DNA from: Pseudomonas parafulva
GTDB lineage: Bacteria > Pseudomonadota > Gammaproteobacteria > Pseudomonadales > Pseudomonadaceae
Assembly: GCF_000800255.1 (NCBI RefSeq)
Contig: NZ_CP009747.1
Location: 2,480,001 to 2,544,000, forward strand
Length of the DNA stretch: 64,000 nucleotides
Direction: 5' to 3'
The translations under genes and the position numbers were made by a program. Shown one piece after another: positions 31,425-42,700 of the stretch. A model generated the notes under the pieces. It saw nothing but the letters and a program-made list of their open reading frames with translations. It made no database searches and was not told the origin of the DNA. The first letter of the stretch is position 1. Every line of letters begins with the position of its first letter.

Positions 31425-31496
31425 AAGCAGATGACGGGCACGCGGGGCTTGGGCATACTGGCCAGCCTTTTTCCAGCCCCTGTTCAGGAGTGGCCC

Positions 31497-31781
31497 ATGT
31501 TCCAGGTCAACGAGTACTTCAACGGCACCGTCAAGTCGATCGCCTTCAGCGGCGAAGAAGGTCCGGCCACCGTGGGCGTGATGGCCCCGGGCGAATACGA
31601 GTTCGGCACCGCCAAGCGCGAGATCATGCACGTGGTGTCCGGCGCGCTGACCGTCAAGCTGCCCGGCAGCGACACCTGGGAAACCTTCGCCGCCGGCACC
31701 CAGTTCAACGTGCCCGCCGACAGCAAGTTCCAGTTGCAGGTCAAGGTCGACACCGCCTACCTGTGCGAGTACCGCGACTGA
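31497..31781 (+). CDS. ppnP: Pyrimidine/purine nucleoside phosphorylase PpnP
   Basis: A 94-residue cupin-like protein of the former DUF1255/YaiE family. In E. coli PpnP phosphorolyses several purine and pyrimidine nucleosides. The family signature is seen in [17 protein letters not shown] near the start, [13 protein letters not shown], and [21 protein letters not shown] stands six bases before the ATG at 31497; the frame is open a further 22 codons upstream without a better site. Confidence 0.93.
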   Translation: MFQVNEYFNGTVKSIAFSGEEGPATVGVMAPGEYEFGTAKREIMHVVSGALTVKLPGSDTWETFAAGTQFNVPADSKFQLQVKVDTAYLCEYRD

Positions 31782-31793
31782 TCGCAGTGCAAC

Positions 31794-31815
31794 CGCTGCA
31801 CCTACCGGTGCAGCG
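31794..31815. terminator. Bidirectional hairpin between ppnP and the hydrolase gene
   Basis: CGCTGCACC (31794-31802) and GGTGCAGCG (31807-31815) form a perfect 9-bp stem with a TACC loop. It lies between two convergent genes and overlaps the last codons and the stop of the hydrolase. Confidence 0.6.
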
Positions 31816-32521
31816 TCGGCGGCCGGTGCCGTTCGCCCAGGAACTGCGCCACCCGCTCGGCAGCCGTCTGCAGATGCTGCTCATGACTGAACCCGGACGC
31901 TTTCAGCGGCTTGAGGTCATGGTCACCCGCCACCAGCCAGCTCAGCTCGATCGCCGCTGACAGCGCATAGCCCGCCACCGCCTCACGATTGCCCAACGCA
32001 TCACGCTCGCCCTGAACGATCAGCGTCGGCGTGCGCAACGCCGCCAGGTGCTCGACCCTGGGTTTGTGCGGCTTGCCCACGGCGTAGAACGGATAACCCA
32101 GGCAGACCAGCGCATCGGCAGCCAATTCGTCGGCCAGCAGACTGGCCATGCGCCCGCCCATGGACTTGCCGCCAATCGCCAGCGGTCCTGTGACCAATGG
32201 TCGCACCTGCCTGTACACCTCACGCCAACCCTCGAGCAGCACCGGCTGCGGATTGGGTGGGCGCTTGCCGCCGTTTATCCGCCGCTCGGCCATGTAGGAA
32301 AATTCAAAGCGAATGACGCCTACGCCAAGCCCCGCCAGCCTTTGCGCCATCGACTCCATGAACGCGCTGTCCATGGGCGCGCCGGCGCCATGGGCCAGGA
32401 TCAAGCCCCACGAACACGTCTGATCCCCCCGAATTTGCGGGGGATCGACGCGCAAGCCTGGGATATTTCCCACTTGGGCCCATTGATCCGAATCAATACA
32501 GGCAAATTGCCCATCTTTCAT
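31802..32521 (-). CDS. Alpha/beta hydrolase, dienelactone hydrolase / KANL3-Tex30-like family
   Basis: A 239-residue predicted serine hydrolase. The oxyanion region reads [15 protein letters not shown], the nucleophile elbow is [13 protein letters not shown], the acid follows [12 protein letters not shown], and the His is in GDHDLKPLK. The substrate is unknown. I chose the ATG at 32521 because GAGG lies five bases upstream. If this is right, the first dozen codons overlap the Anr box of ccoN1 on the other strand; a TTG start near residue 23 would avoid that, but has no ribosome site. Divergent from the first cco operon. Confidence 0.8.
   Translation of the reverse strand: MKDGQFACIDSDQWAQVGNIPGLRVDPPQIRGDQTCSWGLILAHGAGAPMDSAFMESMAQRLAGLGVGVIRFEFSYMAERRINGGKRPPNPQPVLLEGWREVYRQVRPLVTGPLAIGGKSMGGRMASLLADELAADALVCLGYPFYAVGKPHKPRVEHLAALRTPTLIVQGERDALGNREAVAGYALSAAIELSWLVAGDHDLKPLKASGFSHEQHLQTAAERVAQFLGERHRPPTLHR
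32483..32496 (+). promoter_or_regulatory. Anr/FNR box of the first cco operon
   Basis: TTGATCCGAATCAA is a perfect match to the FNR/Anr consensus TTGAT-N4-ATCAA. Its centre lies 81 bases before the ccoN1 ATG. A class II site at -41.5 would put the transcription start near 32531 and give a leader of 40 bases. It also lies inside the N-terminal codons of the divergent hydrolase gene. Confidence 0.85.
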
Positions 32522-32570
32522 GCTTGCCTCGCTGTTTAGCCTGCCTATAACCGTGGATGGGAACCCATAC

Positions 32571-33995
<1,425 letters not shown>

Positions 33996-34008
33996 GGAGA
34001 GACACCAG

Positions 34009-34617
34009 ATGAAACATGAAGTCATCGAGAAAAACGTCGGCCTGCTGGCCTTGCTGATGGTGTTCGCCGTCAGCATCGGCGGCCTCACGCAAATCGTCCC
34101 GCTGTTCTTCCAGGACGTCACCAACAAACCGGTCGAAGGCATGAAGCCCTACACCGCGCTGCAACTCGAGGGCCGCGACATCTACATCCGCGAAGGCTGC
34201 GTGGGCTGCCACTCGCAGATGATCCGTCCGTTCCGCGCCGAAACCGAGCGCTACGGCCACTACTCGGTAGCCGGTGAAAGCGTCTGGGACCACCCGTTCC
34301 TGTGGGGTTCCAAGCGCACCGGGCCGGACCTGGCCCGCGTGGGCGCGCGCTACTCGGACGACTGGCACCGCGCGCACCTGTACAACCCGCGCAACGTGGT
34401 GCCTGAGTCGAAGATGCCGGCCTATCCCTGGCTGGTAGCCCAGCCGGTGGACAGCAGCCATACCGACACCAAGCTGCGCGTGATGCGCTCGCTCGGCGTG
34501 CCCTATACCGACGAGGACATCGCCGGTGCCCGCGACGCAGTCAAGGGCAAGACCGAGATGGACGCGCTGGTGGCCTACCTGCAGGTGCTGGGCACCTCGA
34601 TCAAGAACAAGAGGTGA
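34009..34617 (+). CDS. ccoO: Cytochrome cbb3 oxidase subunit II, monohaem cytochrome c (first copy)
   Basis: A 202-residue membrane-anchored cytochrome c. It has an N-terminal helix ([15 protein letters not shown]), the haem motif GCVGCHSQM, and a distal Met ligand near ESKMPAYPW. It hands electrons from CcoP to CcoN. A GAGGAGA site precedes the ATG. It begins 13 bases after ccoN. Confidence 0.96.
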   Translation: MKHEVIEKNVGLLALLMVFAVSIGGLTQIVPLFFQDVTNKPVEGMKPYTALQLEGRDIYIREGCVGCHSQMIRPFRAETERYGHYSVAGESVWDHPFLWGSKRTGPDLARVGARYSDDWHRAHLYNPRNVVPESKMPAYPWLVAQPVDSSHTDTKLRVMRSLGVPYTDEDIAGARDAVKGKTEMDALVAYLQVLGTSIKNKR

Positions 34618-34622
34618 GCACG

Positions 34623-34841
34623 ATGGAATTCGACATCGGCATGATCCGCGGCCTGGGCACCCTGGTGGTGCTGGTGGCCTTCATCGGCCTGTCGCTGTGG
34701 GTGTTCAACCGGCGCCGCGACCGTGATTTCGCCGAAGCGCGCCTGCTGCCCTTCGACGACGACCGCCTGCCCCCTGCCGGGCAGGAACCCGCGGCTGCGA
34801 GCGCAGCCGTGACTGCAGTGGTGAGGAGTAACGGGCAATGA
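34623..34841 (+). CDS. ccoQ: Cytochrome cbb3 oxidase subunit CcoQ/FixQ (first copy)
   Basis: A 72-residue single-helix protein: [20 protein letters not shown], continuing into a transmembrane helix, then [11 protein letters not shown] and a Pro/Ala-rich tail. CcoQ stabilises the cbb3 complex. It starts five bases after ccoO; a GTG at 34614 is less likely. Its stop overlaps the ccoP start. Confidence 0.92.
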   Translation: MEFDIGMIRGLGTLVVLVAFIGLSLWVFNRRRDRDFAEARLLPFDDDRLPPAGQEPAAASAAVTAVVRSNGQ

Positions 34842-35773
34842 CCACCTTCTGGAGTACCTACATCAGCGTACTGACCCTCGGCAGCCTGATCGGCCTGACC
34901 TGGTTGCTGCTGGGCACCCGCAAGGGCGAGAGCAGCAATACCACCGACCAGACCATGGGCCACAGCTTCGATGGCATCGAGGAATATGACAACCCGCTGC
35001 CCAAGTGGTGGTTCTGGCTGTTCGTCGGCACCTTGGTGTTCTCGGTCGGCTACCTGATCCTCTATCCGGGCCTGGGCAACTGGAAAGGCATCCTGCCGGG
35101 CTACGAGGACGGCTGGACCCAGGTGGGCGAATGGCAGAAGGAGATGGACAAGGCCGACGCCAAGTTCGGTCCGATCTTCGCCAAGTTCGCCGCCATGCCG
35201 GTCGAGGACGTGGCCAAGGATCCACAGGCGCTGAAAATGGGCGCACGCCTGTTCGCCTCCAACTGCGCCGTGTGCCACGGCTCCGACGCCAAGGGCGCCT
35301 ACGGTTTCCCTAACCTCACCGACAAGGACTGGCGCTGGGGCGGCGAGCCGGAGACCATCAAGGCGTCGATCATGAATGGTCGCCATGGCGTGATGCCCGC
35401 CTGGGCCGAAGTGATCGGTGAGCAAGGCGTGGCGGATGTGGCAGCCTTCGTGCTGACCAACCTGGACGGACGCAGCCTGCCGGAAGGCGTGAAAGCCGAC
35501 GCGGCCAAGGGCAAGGACATCTTCGCCAGCAGCTGCGTGGCCTGCCACGGTCCTGAAGGCAAAGGCACGCCGGCCATGGGCGCCCCGGACCTGACCCACC
35601 CGCAAGCGTTCATCTACGGTTCGAGCTTCGCGCAGTTGCAGCAGACGATCCGCTACGGCCGCCAGGGCCAGATGCCGGCCCAGGCCGATATCCAGGGCAA
35701 CGACAAGGTCCACCTGTTGGCTGCCTATGTGTATAGCCTGTCGCAGGATCCTGTAAACGCTACCCACGAGTAA
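34838..35773 (+). CDS. ccoP: Cytochrome cbb3 oxidase subunit III, dihaem cytochrome c (first copy)
   Basis: A 311-residue dihaem cytochrome c. Two N-terminal helices flank the [18 protein letters not shown] loop typical of CcoP, and two haem sites follow ([12 protein letters not shown] and [12 protein letters not shown]). Met ligands appear in MPAWAE and GQMPAQ. It accepts electrons from soluble cytochromes. It overlaps ccoQ by four bases and is followed by a hairpin. Confidence 0.95.
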   Translation: MTTFWSTYISVLTLGSLIGLTWLLLGTRKGESSNTTDQTMGHSFDGIEEYDNPLPKWWFWLFVGTLVFSVGYLILYPGLGNWKGILPGYEDGWTQVGEWQKEMDKADAKFGPIFAKFAAMPVEDVAKDPQALKMGARLFASNCAVCHGSDAKGAYGFPNLTDKDWRWGGEPETIKASIMNGRHGVMPAWAEVIGEQGVADVAAFVLTNLDGRSLPEGVKADAAKGKDIFASSCVACHGPEGKGTPAMGAPDLTHPQAFIYGSSFAQLQQTIRYGRQGQMPAQADIQGNDKVHLLAAYVYSLSQDPVNATHE

Positions 35774-35779
35774 CACCCA

Positions 35780-35820
35780 GGCGGGCTGCTCAGGCGCTTC
35801 TTTCGCCAGAACAGCCCGCC
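35780..35820 (+). terminator. Hairpin downstream of the first cco operon
   Basis: GGCGGGCTG (35780-35788) pairs perfectly with CAGCCCGCC (35812-35820), with an inner GGCG/CGCC pair. It lies seven bases past the ccoP stop. There is no T tract. Confidence 0.6.
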
Positions 35821-36137
35821 CTCCCCGTAAGCCTGACACGCGTTAGACATACGCCAGGCCCTGCCAGCATCTTCCATCAAGACCTCGACCAACGCATCAG
35901 CCGACTTGCTCGAGTTCCTCTTGCGTCAAATCCCCCTCCACAGTCTCCGCGCCCCTCTTCGAGTCGATGACGATGCCGGTAAGCCCTGGACCTCGAATGC
36001 CCCCAACTGTACGCATACCCACTGTCATTTTTGTGAGTTGCCGAACGCCTGCCAGGGGAAGACAGTGAGTAAAGATTCGCACCGCAGGCAACCTGGCCAA
36101 ATCACCGATTGCGATACCAAGCCGCAGGGCACACCAC

Positions 36138-36175
36138 ATTAGAGGCATACGGCGACATTAGAGGCATACGGCGAC
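36138..36175 (+). repeat. Perfect 19-bp tandem repeat (two copies)
   Basis: ATTAGAGGCATACGGCGAC occurs twice in direct succession (36138-36156 and 36157-36175), about 78 bases before the first Rhs gene. It is outside any supported gene. Confidence 0.9.
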
Positions 36176-36252
36176 GTCAGACACACGCCGACCGCTCGAT
36201 GCATCCAGGCTACATAAGTCCACGAAATGGCAAACACCGAAAAGGAGCTCCC

Positions 36253-39200
36253 ATGAACGTAGTTTCCACGTCGTTCAACGACGCCCTACCCAGCATGATT
36301 GGTTTCGCGGAAGAACGTATTGGTGCTGAGCGATGTGAATGGACGTCGCCTTGTTACTTGTTGGCTGACAGAGACCTGGCGTTGAATGAGGTCATCCGTG
36401 TATGGGCGGTTGATCGGCAGGACGGGCGAGTGTTGAAGGTGGTCGCTTTGAAGGCCACGCAGGCCAATCGCACTCGAGATCAATGGCCGACAGCATTGAT
36501 CAACGCGATCCGCAATGATGATACGCAGGTCGACCATTCCAAGTTGCTGCATGCAGGCGTCATCAAAGGCACCACGTTCAGCGCAGGCACCGTAAGCCAT
36601 TCCACATCCAAATTCATCGCGGCGTCCCCCCATGCGGACTGCGATCGCCTATGGGTGCTTTCATCCCGTGCACGGCTGTATAGCAATGCACCGTTCGCTG
36701 CCAATCAGGTTATGGCTCACGATCTGGCAGATATCGACTTCCAGGCGGGCCAGCGCCTTTGCGTTCAGGTACGTGACCGCACCAGCCAGGGCTTGCTGGA
36801 GTCGATTGTGGTGAGCTTCGAGGTGAACAGCGCCCCCTCTGATCGCGCCAAATTGCTGTGTGACGCGGTGATGCAGGGTAGCGAAATTCTGCGGGCCGGT
36901 GTGCTGGCGGATGACGGTATCAGTATTGCGCCAAACGACCAGGGAAACGCGCTGTGGATACCCCAACTGTCGGAACTGTCAGTTACCGTGAACCCCGCGC
37001 CTTGGGTCTTTCACGGCAACTTTGTCGCGTCACGGGCACTCGCGGCGGAGGAGGAACTGCGCGTTCATATACACGATGATGTCACGGGTATGCCGTTGAA
37101 GGGTTCACCGGTCATCTTCAAGGCGAGTGCTGATCAGCTTGAGCAGGATAAATGGCCGGCGGCGTTGTCCAGAACGCTGCAAGTCTCTTCATTGGCTGAT
37201 TACCTTGCCCTGGAACTGGACAAGCCCAATGGTGCCTCTGGGCAGTGGAAATGCGCGGGAATTCCCTTGCGCATCTTGATGAGCACGCCCTTGGAGGAAA
37301 ACGATGAGTGGGTGCCGCTGGTACCTGAAAACGGCCTCATCGATGAACCCATTCCAATGAAAGAGCAGTTATTCAAACTGACACAGGCTATGCAGAGTGC
37401 TATTGATCAAGCGAATGAGGATTATTTCGTGCTGGCCGTAAAGACGCTCACGGATTATGGAGCTACAGCGGCGCTCGACCGACACTGGACTCTCTATCCA
37501 CTGGAAGTGACATTGCACGACATTCGCACGGGGTACGTGTGCTATCACGTATGCGTAGAGTATGCAGCTGGGCACATTGCATACACCGAGACCCTTCAGG
37601 TATTTACCCAAAAGCTGATGGATGCTATGCGACGCGGCGGCATCCCCGAAGCGGTTTTCGCGGATCAAACCTTATCAAGTAATGGCGCTGAGAACACCGA
37701 AGATACGTCTGTTTTATGGCTACCTAAAAGACTTGGCATGGTCGCCACTTTGCATATACAACGCCCGAAAAAAACACGCAACTACGGCGGCACGTTGCAA
37801 GTGGAGCTCGTAGCCAAAGAGCATTTTCAAGACCCTTTTTCAGACCCTTTTTCAGACCCTTTTTCAGACCCTTTTTCAAACACACAGGATTCGGATAGAC
37901 CGACGCATATGGGTAGGTTCGGTATTCCTTTACCCTCTTGTCAGAATTTTTTATCTGGCGACTCCATGATAATGGCTGACCGACGGCTTCAACTGAAGCT
38001 CAAGCCGGAATCCCTAAGCGAAGGTATACGCTTTTTGTACGTGATGCCTCCGGGAGTACTTCCCCGGACCAGGGGTGAGCAGCTCCTGGCATTCGCGAAC
38101 GGGTACAACAAGGACAGTCCAGTTACATTGTATTTATCTCCCTCTTTCCACACTTCACCGTTGGCATCGGTAGGAGTGGTTGGCGCTGAGTTTGATTTTC
38201 AAAGCCCTTGGGCCCGCCCTTTCGAACTTGACTTGGAGATGCCACCTGATCGCATCGAATTATTCCGCCCCAAGGATACGCTTTGTGCTGACCGTTGCAT
38301 GACCCTCGGCGCGCATGTCTACGATACAGGCGGCGCTCGGGAAAATGGGGTAGACGAAAACACGGGTTTGTTTCATGCCCACTATCCAGTTGGCACACTC
38401 AGGGGGCTTGGAGGTGAAGGTCCAGAGTTGGACCTGACGCTTCATTATTCGGCGGTACGTGCGAATGAAGGGGCACTGGGCGATGGTTGGGCATTCCGCT
38501 TCTCCTACTTCGACAATCGACGGCGAGTACTGACGTTGAGCACGGGCCAGACAGTGACCCTGACCAAGGCGCAAATGAAATCACTGAGCGCCGCCAAGAC
38601 GAAGTTTCTTGATCAAGAGGGTTACAGAATTACGGCTGTCGAGGGCGACGAAAATCGATGGACCTCCCTGACTATCCAAATGCCAGCAGGTGCCGAGGGA
38701 CGCCAGGAAGTGCTTTCGTTGCCCATCTCGCATGATGGGAAAGAAGCGGGGGCCGCGTACAAAGCAGCGCTGAAGGCCAAGCTGGAAAAGATCATCGAAA
38801 ACCTGACCCGATGGATCGACAAGGAAAAAATCACAAGCGGACAAATCGCCAATCTAAAAAAACAACGCGACGCCTGGAAAGCAGAACTGGCGGATATCGA
38901 GCGCGAAAGTCTGGTGCTGGTAACGTCGCGCATCCTCTCGCCACAAGGTGGAGAACTCACGCTGGCATGGCAGGGCATTAACGGGCACATCCGGCTAGAC
39001 AGCATTGCAGACGCAGGCGCAGATACAGTGCTATTAAGGGCCAAACATGATTCAATCGTTGCTCAAGGTTCGTCGCAAAGCACCTTCACGGTATGGCCTG
39101 ACACCGCTGAAAGCTACGATGTCACGCTGGATATCCAAAACTGCCTGTTGAAGTCGATCACGCGTCATCGTGCTGGGCAGGATTCAACGCCTGAGCGGTA

Positions 39201-39747
39201 TGTTCGTTTCAACTATGAGCTCGATCCAGTGCTGGATCAGGTGTTGACCGGTATTCTCGAAGAAGACGGCTCACTGGAAACCGTTCAATACGAATCTTCG
39301 AGTTTCGAACGCGCCGTGGCGCCACGCGTCGAGATGCATACGTTGGTGCCCGGCGCCAATCAGCAGTGCATCGCTCATTGCTATGAATGGACAGGTGAAT
39401 ACATAATTGAAAGGTCGCGTAAATGGCGACTCAGCCGTGTTGGAAAGCCCCTTTATCCTGTCATCGAACCGTCGTGGATACTCAACGATGGCGAACAGCG
39501 ACTCAGCACTGTTGATAAGTCCCCTTGCCCTTTCATCGAAACGTCGTGGACATTCAACAATGGCGTACGCGTGGTGGACACGATCATTCAATATCAGCCT
39601 GACGCTCCCCTGCGTACGACGCGCTTTACATACCCTGACACCGCCGCGTCAAATAGCTACAGGCACCTGGCACTCTCACGCCCTGTCAAAATCGAAGTCA
39701 CCACTGAATCGCCAGTCGAAACTTCAATTGCGGAGGACCTATCATGA
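36253..39747 (+). CDS. Large Rhs-type protein, first half of a two-gene system
   Basis: A 1164-residue protein with AAGGAG before its ATG. No signal peptide. Residues 25-490 contain four related modules of 100-135 residues, each ending in a W-[VI/L]-[LP] strand (near 132, 233, 351 and 487). Residues 527-542 are four DPFS repeats. From about 722 an Rhs-type shell begins (LHYSAVRANEGALGDGWAF, then a LSTGQTVTLTKAQM segment). A lysine/glutamate-rich coiled coil is inserted at about 832-890. Residues 1059-1106 are a tandem duplication of 24 residues. It overlaps the next gene by four bases, so the two are probably co-translated and together form one shell, much as TcB and TcC do. It is not a classical TcB, since no SpvB domain is seen. 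Lower GC than its neighbours suggests transfer. Confidence 0.75.
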   Translation: MNVVSTSFNDALPSMIGFAEERIGAERCEWTSPCYLLADRDLALNEVIRVWAVDRQDGRVLKVVALKATQANRTRDQWPTALINAIRNDDTQVDHSKLLHAGVIKGTTFSAGTVSHSTSKFIAASPHADCDRLWVLSSRARLYSNAPFAANQVMAHDLADIDFQAGQRLCVQVRDRTSQGLLESIVVSFEVNSAPSDRAKLLCDAVMQGSEILRAGVLADDGISIAPNDQGNALWIPQLSELSVTVNPAPWVFHGNFVASRALAAEEELRVHIHDDVTGMPLKGSPVIFKASADQLEQDKWPAALSRTLQVSSLADYLALELDKPNGASGQWKCAGIPLRILMSTPLEENDEWVPLVPENGLIDEPIPMKEQLFKLTQAMQSAIDQANEDYFVLAVKTLTDYGATAALDRHWTLYPLEVTLHDIRTGYVCYHVCVEYAAGHIAYTETLQVFTQKLMDAMRRGGIPEAVFADQTLSSNGAENTEDTSVLWLPKRLGMVATLHIQRPKKTRNYGGTLQVELVAKEHFQDPFSDPFSDPFSDPFSNTQDSDRPTHMGRFGIPLPSCQNFLSGDSMIMADRRLQLKLKPESLSEGIRFLYVMPPGVLPRTRGEQLLAFANGYNKDSPVTLYLSPSFHTSPLASVGVVGAEFDFQSPWARPFELDLEMPPDRIELFRPKDTLCADRCMTLGAHVYDTGGARENGVDENTGLFHAHYPVGTLRGLGGEGPELDLTLHYSAVRANEGALGDGWAFRFSYFDNRRRVLTLSTGQTVTLTKAQMKSLSAAKTKFLDQEGYRITAVEGDENRWTSLTIQMPAGAEGRQEVLSLPISHDGKEAGAAYKAALKAKLEKIIENLTRWIDKEKITSGQIANLKKQRDAWKAELADIERESLVLVTSRILSPQGGELTLAWQGINGHIRLDSIADAGADTVLLRAKHDSIVAQGSSQSTFTVWPDTAESYDVTLDIQNCLLKSITRHRAGQDSTPERYVRFNYELDPVLDQVLTGILEEDGSLETVQYESSSFERAVAPRVEMHTLVPGANQQCIAHCYEWTGEYIIERSRKWRLSRVGKPLYPVIEPSWILNDGEQRLSTVDKSPCPFIETSWTFNNGVRVVDTIIQYQPDAPLRTTRFTYPDTAASNSYRHLALSRPVKIEVTTESPVETSIAEDLS
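37831..37878 (+). repeat. 12-bp tandem repeat, four copies, coding DPFS
   Basis: GACCCTTTTTCA is repeated four times without error inside the first Rhs gene and encodes Asp-Pro-Phe-Ser four times. The unit is a multiple of three, so copy-number change alters protein length but not frame. Confidence 0.95.
39427..39570 (+). repeat. 72-bp imperfect tandem duplication near the end of the first Rhs gene
   Basis: Two adjacent 72-bp units (39427-39498 and 39499-39570) encode 24-residue repeats that start RLSRVGKP and RLSTVDKS and share a P-x-I-E-x-SW core. They differ at about 15-20 positions, so the duplication is not very recent. Confidence 0.85.
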
Positions 39748-42700
39748 CCGACACAACCAACGGATCGTCTTCGAATGCCTCGCAAGTCGAAAGCACATTG
39801 GCTGCTTATACCAAACACGGTCAACCGAGCTCGACGGTTACCAGTGATGGGCAGACGACCTGCTTGCGGTACTACTCAGGAGCGGACACCGATAAGGGCA
39901 CTCGCGGCGATCAATTGCCCGTGATCAGTGAATTGATCAGCGGGCTCAAACTTGCTGATGAAACATCGTTGGCGGATACCGCCGCGTTGGCATGCCCGAA
40001 GATCGTCGATCCCCACCAACCACCATTGATGGCTCGCCTGGAATACCTGGCGTTCGACGGCACGGCCACTTCGGCGGCCACCCTGACGCTTTGTGGTTAT
40101 GCGAAGTCGACCCAGGATGCACAGGGCCGGCTGATGCCTGACACCGTGCTGGTGCTCGAAGGTGTCACGGTCGCCAGTGTCAAGTCAGAGGCAAAGGACT
40201 GGACCGTATCGCTTGCCTCGTCCTGGAGTGGCATCAAAGTCACGCTGATCCAGAGCCAAGCCAATAAAGTGAGCGGCGCATTGCGCAGCATCACCCGGAC
40301 AGCCACCACCTGGTACAAAGACAACACCGCTCGCAGCACGCAGACGATCACGGAAACCACTTACCCAGGAAAACAGCCCAACACCTGGAAGCTCGTCACC
40401 ACGGCCCCCTTGACCGCGGGCGGCGATGCCATCCTCAGCCAGCAGATCCAGTCGGCGTTCAGTGGTCGGCTGCTACGCGAGTCGCATCAGGATGGTGACG
40501 GCAAGCCTGTGCGTTTCTCCTGCCATGATTACGACACCCGTGGCCGAGGGGCCCACAGTGTGACGTACCCGTACGATGCCAAGGCGTTCGATTCTGGGGA
40601 GATCAAAGCGCTCAAGCCGATCGAAGAACAGCGCATCACCCATACGGAAACGGGTTCGGGCACCTGGCTGACAACACTGGACTCGAGCGGCCGACGGCAG
40701 CGCACCCTGTACGATGGCCTGCAGCGAGCAGTCAAACGCGAAATGCAACGTGAAGATGGCAGCACCTGCGAATTCGTCCTGCTCGAGGAAAGCACCTGGG
40801 GTTGGGGCGAGGCGCCTGAAAAGGTCAAGGCCTATGATTTCCTGCCTGGCGGCCTGTGCACTCACAATGACAAGGACCTTCAGGCACCCACCCAGCTGCA
40901 CCAGCATTTCTGGCAGGCATATGCCGACCCTGTGCTGAAGAAGAACGCGAAGGATGAACAGACGCTCACCCAGCAGTCGGCGCTGGCGCTCTTGCCTGAC
41001 GGCATCCAGCACACCCGCCGGGAGCAGCAGGTAAACCATGCGACAGGATCCGTGACGTTGTCGTCTGCGCTCTGGAGTGGGCATGACAGCAGCAATGAGG
41101 CCAAAGCGCTGCGAGTCGAGGAGCTCATCGATGCCCGTGGGCGCACCGTGGCCCTCAAGCAGCATGTGCCGATGGAGGACGGAACAGTCAAATCGCGGGA
41201 GTGGACCACGGCCTGGGATGACCTAGATCGCCCGCTGTCGCGTACCCAACCCGACGAGTCAGTCGTCACCTGGAACTACCAGGGCATGAGTGCGGTACCC
41301 ACAACCGTCAGCATCAAGGCCAAAGGCAAGACCAGCCAGTTGCTCGGCAACCAGACGCTGGAGGGTGGCGGTAACCAGGGTGACCTTGTGACTGGCGTGG
41401 TCGTCGGGGGTAAAAAAGGCTTGGCCTACAGTGATCGAGCCGGAAAACTCACGGGGCCTGACGGCAAGAAACTGTACCGCAAAGAAACCGACCACAGTGT
41501 CGAGTGGTATGTAGAGAACAAAAGTGACAGTACCGGCACACTGCTGGCGTCGTTCAAATTTAACCAGGTGACTCAGTCGCTGAAGGCCGAGCGCCCGGCG
41601 CAGGGTACCCAGCAGAGCAAAGTCACCAGTGAGGACCTGACCCCGCTGCTGCTTGGAGCCTGGCATTTCAACCGCACCGTGCATGCACAGCAACAGCGAC
41701 AGGAAACCTTGGTGTCATTGCGTGGCCAGGTTCAGCGGGCGAAATATGCCAATGGCGTGAGCAGCCAAGCCTGGAGCGGCCCGCAGGGACAATGTGACCG
41801 TGTTGTCCGTGGCTCGCTGGAGTACTGGTATGAATATACCGCCTTGGGCCAATGCCAGCGGATGACCGTGCGTGATCTGAACACGGGCCGAACCATGGCC
41901 GTGTCCTATACGTACGACAAGCTGGGTAATGAGGTTGAAAGGCTGTATCGGCTCGATGACCAGACCAAGACACGCTACGTGCAGACATGGTCGTCAATTG
42001 GGCAGCTGACAAGCAAAGTCTTGTTCCGCGATGGCCAATCCACGCCGGCTCGTACCGAGACATTCATCTACTACACCAGTATCAGCGGGACGCGTGATGA
42101 GCTGCAGAAATGGACGGTCGAAGCGACCTCAGGTAATGAGGTCAAGGACACTCAGGGGCACGCCGTCAAGGAGCAGCGCTACAAGTACGATGTGCTGGGA
42201 AACCTTACCGAGTGCAGCACCACACGCGTGAATGGTGATGTGGAACTGGTGACCTATGCCTATGACAGTGATCATCCCACACGCCGCACCCAGCAAAGTA
42301 CTCAACTGACGCCAAAGGGCGGCCAACCCGGTACGGCTCGATCGTTGACCTACACGTACGATGACGGGGGTCGCCTGACGCTCAACGAACGCGATCAAGC
42401 CCTCGCGTATTCGGATACCGGCAGGTTGCGCTCAGTCACCGAAAAAGGTCAGCCAACGCCTTCGACTTATTACGAGTACGACGAAAATGACTGCTTGATC
42501 AGCCAATGGATCGCAGCGGACAACCAGCGTCGGGTTCTTGCTTACACGGGTGATGTGCTCTGCGGAGAAACCTGGCTAGACAAAGAAGGCAAGGTCGTTC
42601 GCTCCCTGACGCTGGACGAACACGCGGGGATGGTCATCAAGAACCGTCAGGGAACTGCAGAGACACAGCTCTTCATCCTGGGCGACCCGCAACAGGCCGG

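Larger units (their letters stand above)
35774..36252. other. Intergenic region at the left edge of the Rhs island (479 bases)
   Basis: It holds the ccoP terminator hairpin, a weak minus-strand open frame (35897-36148, protein tail GLTGIVIDSKRGAETVEGD and on) that may be a gene remnant, and a perfect 2 x 19-bp tandem repeat. Base composition falls from the cco level to that of the island across this stretch. No promoter stands out. Confidence 0.5.
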
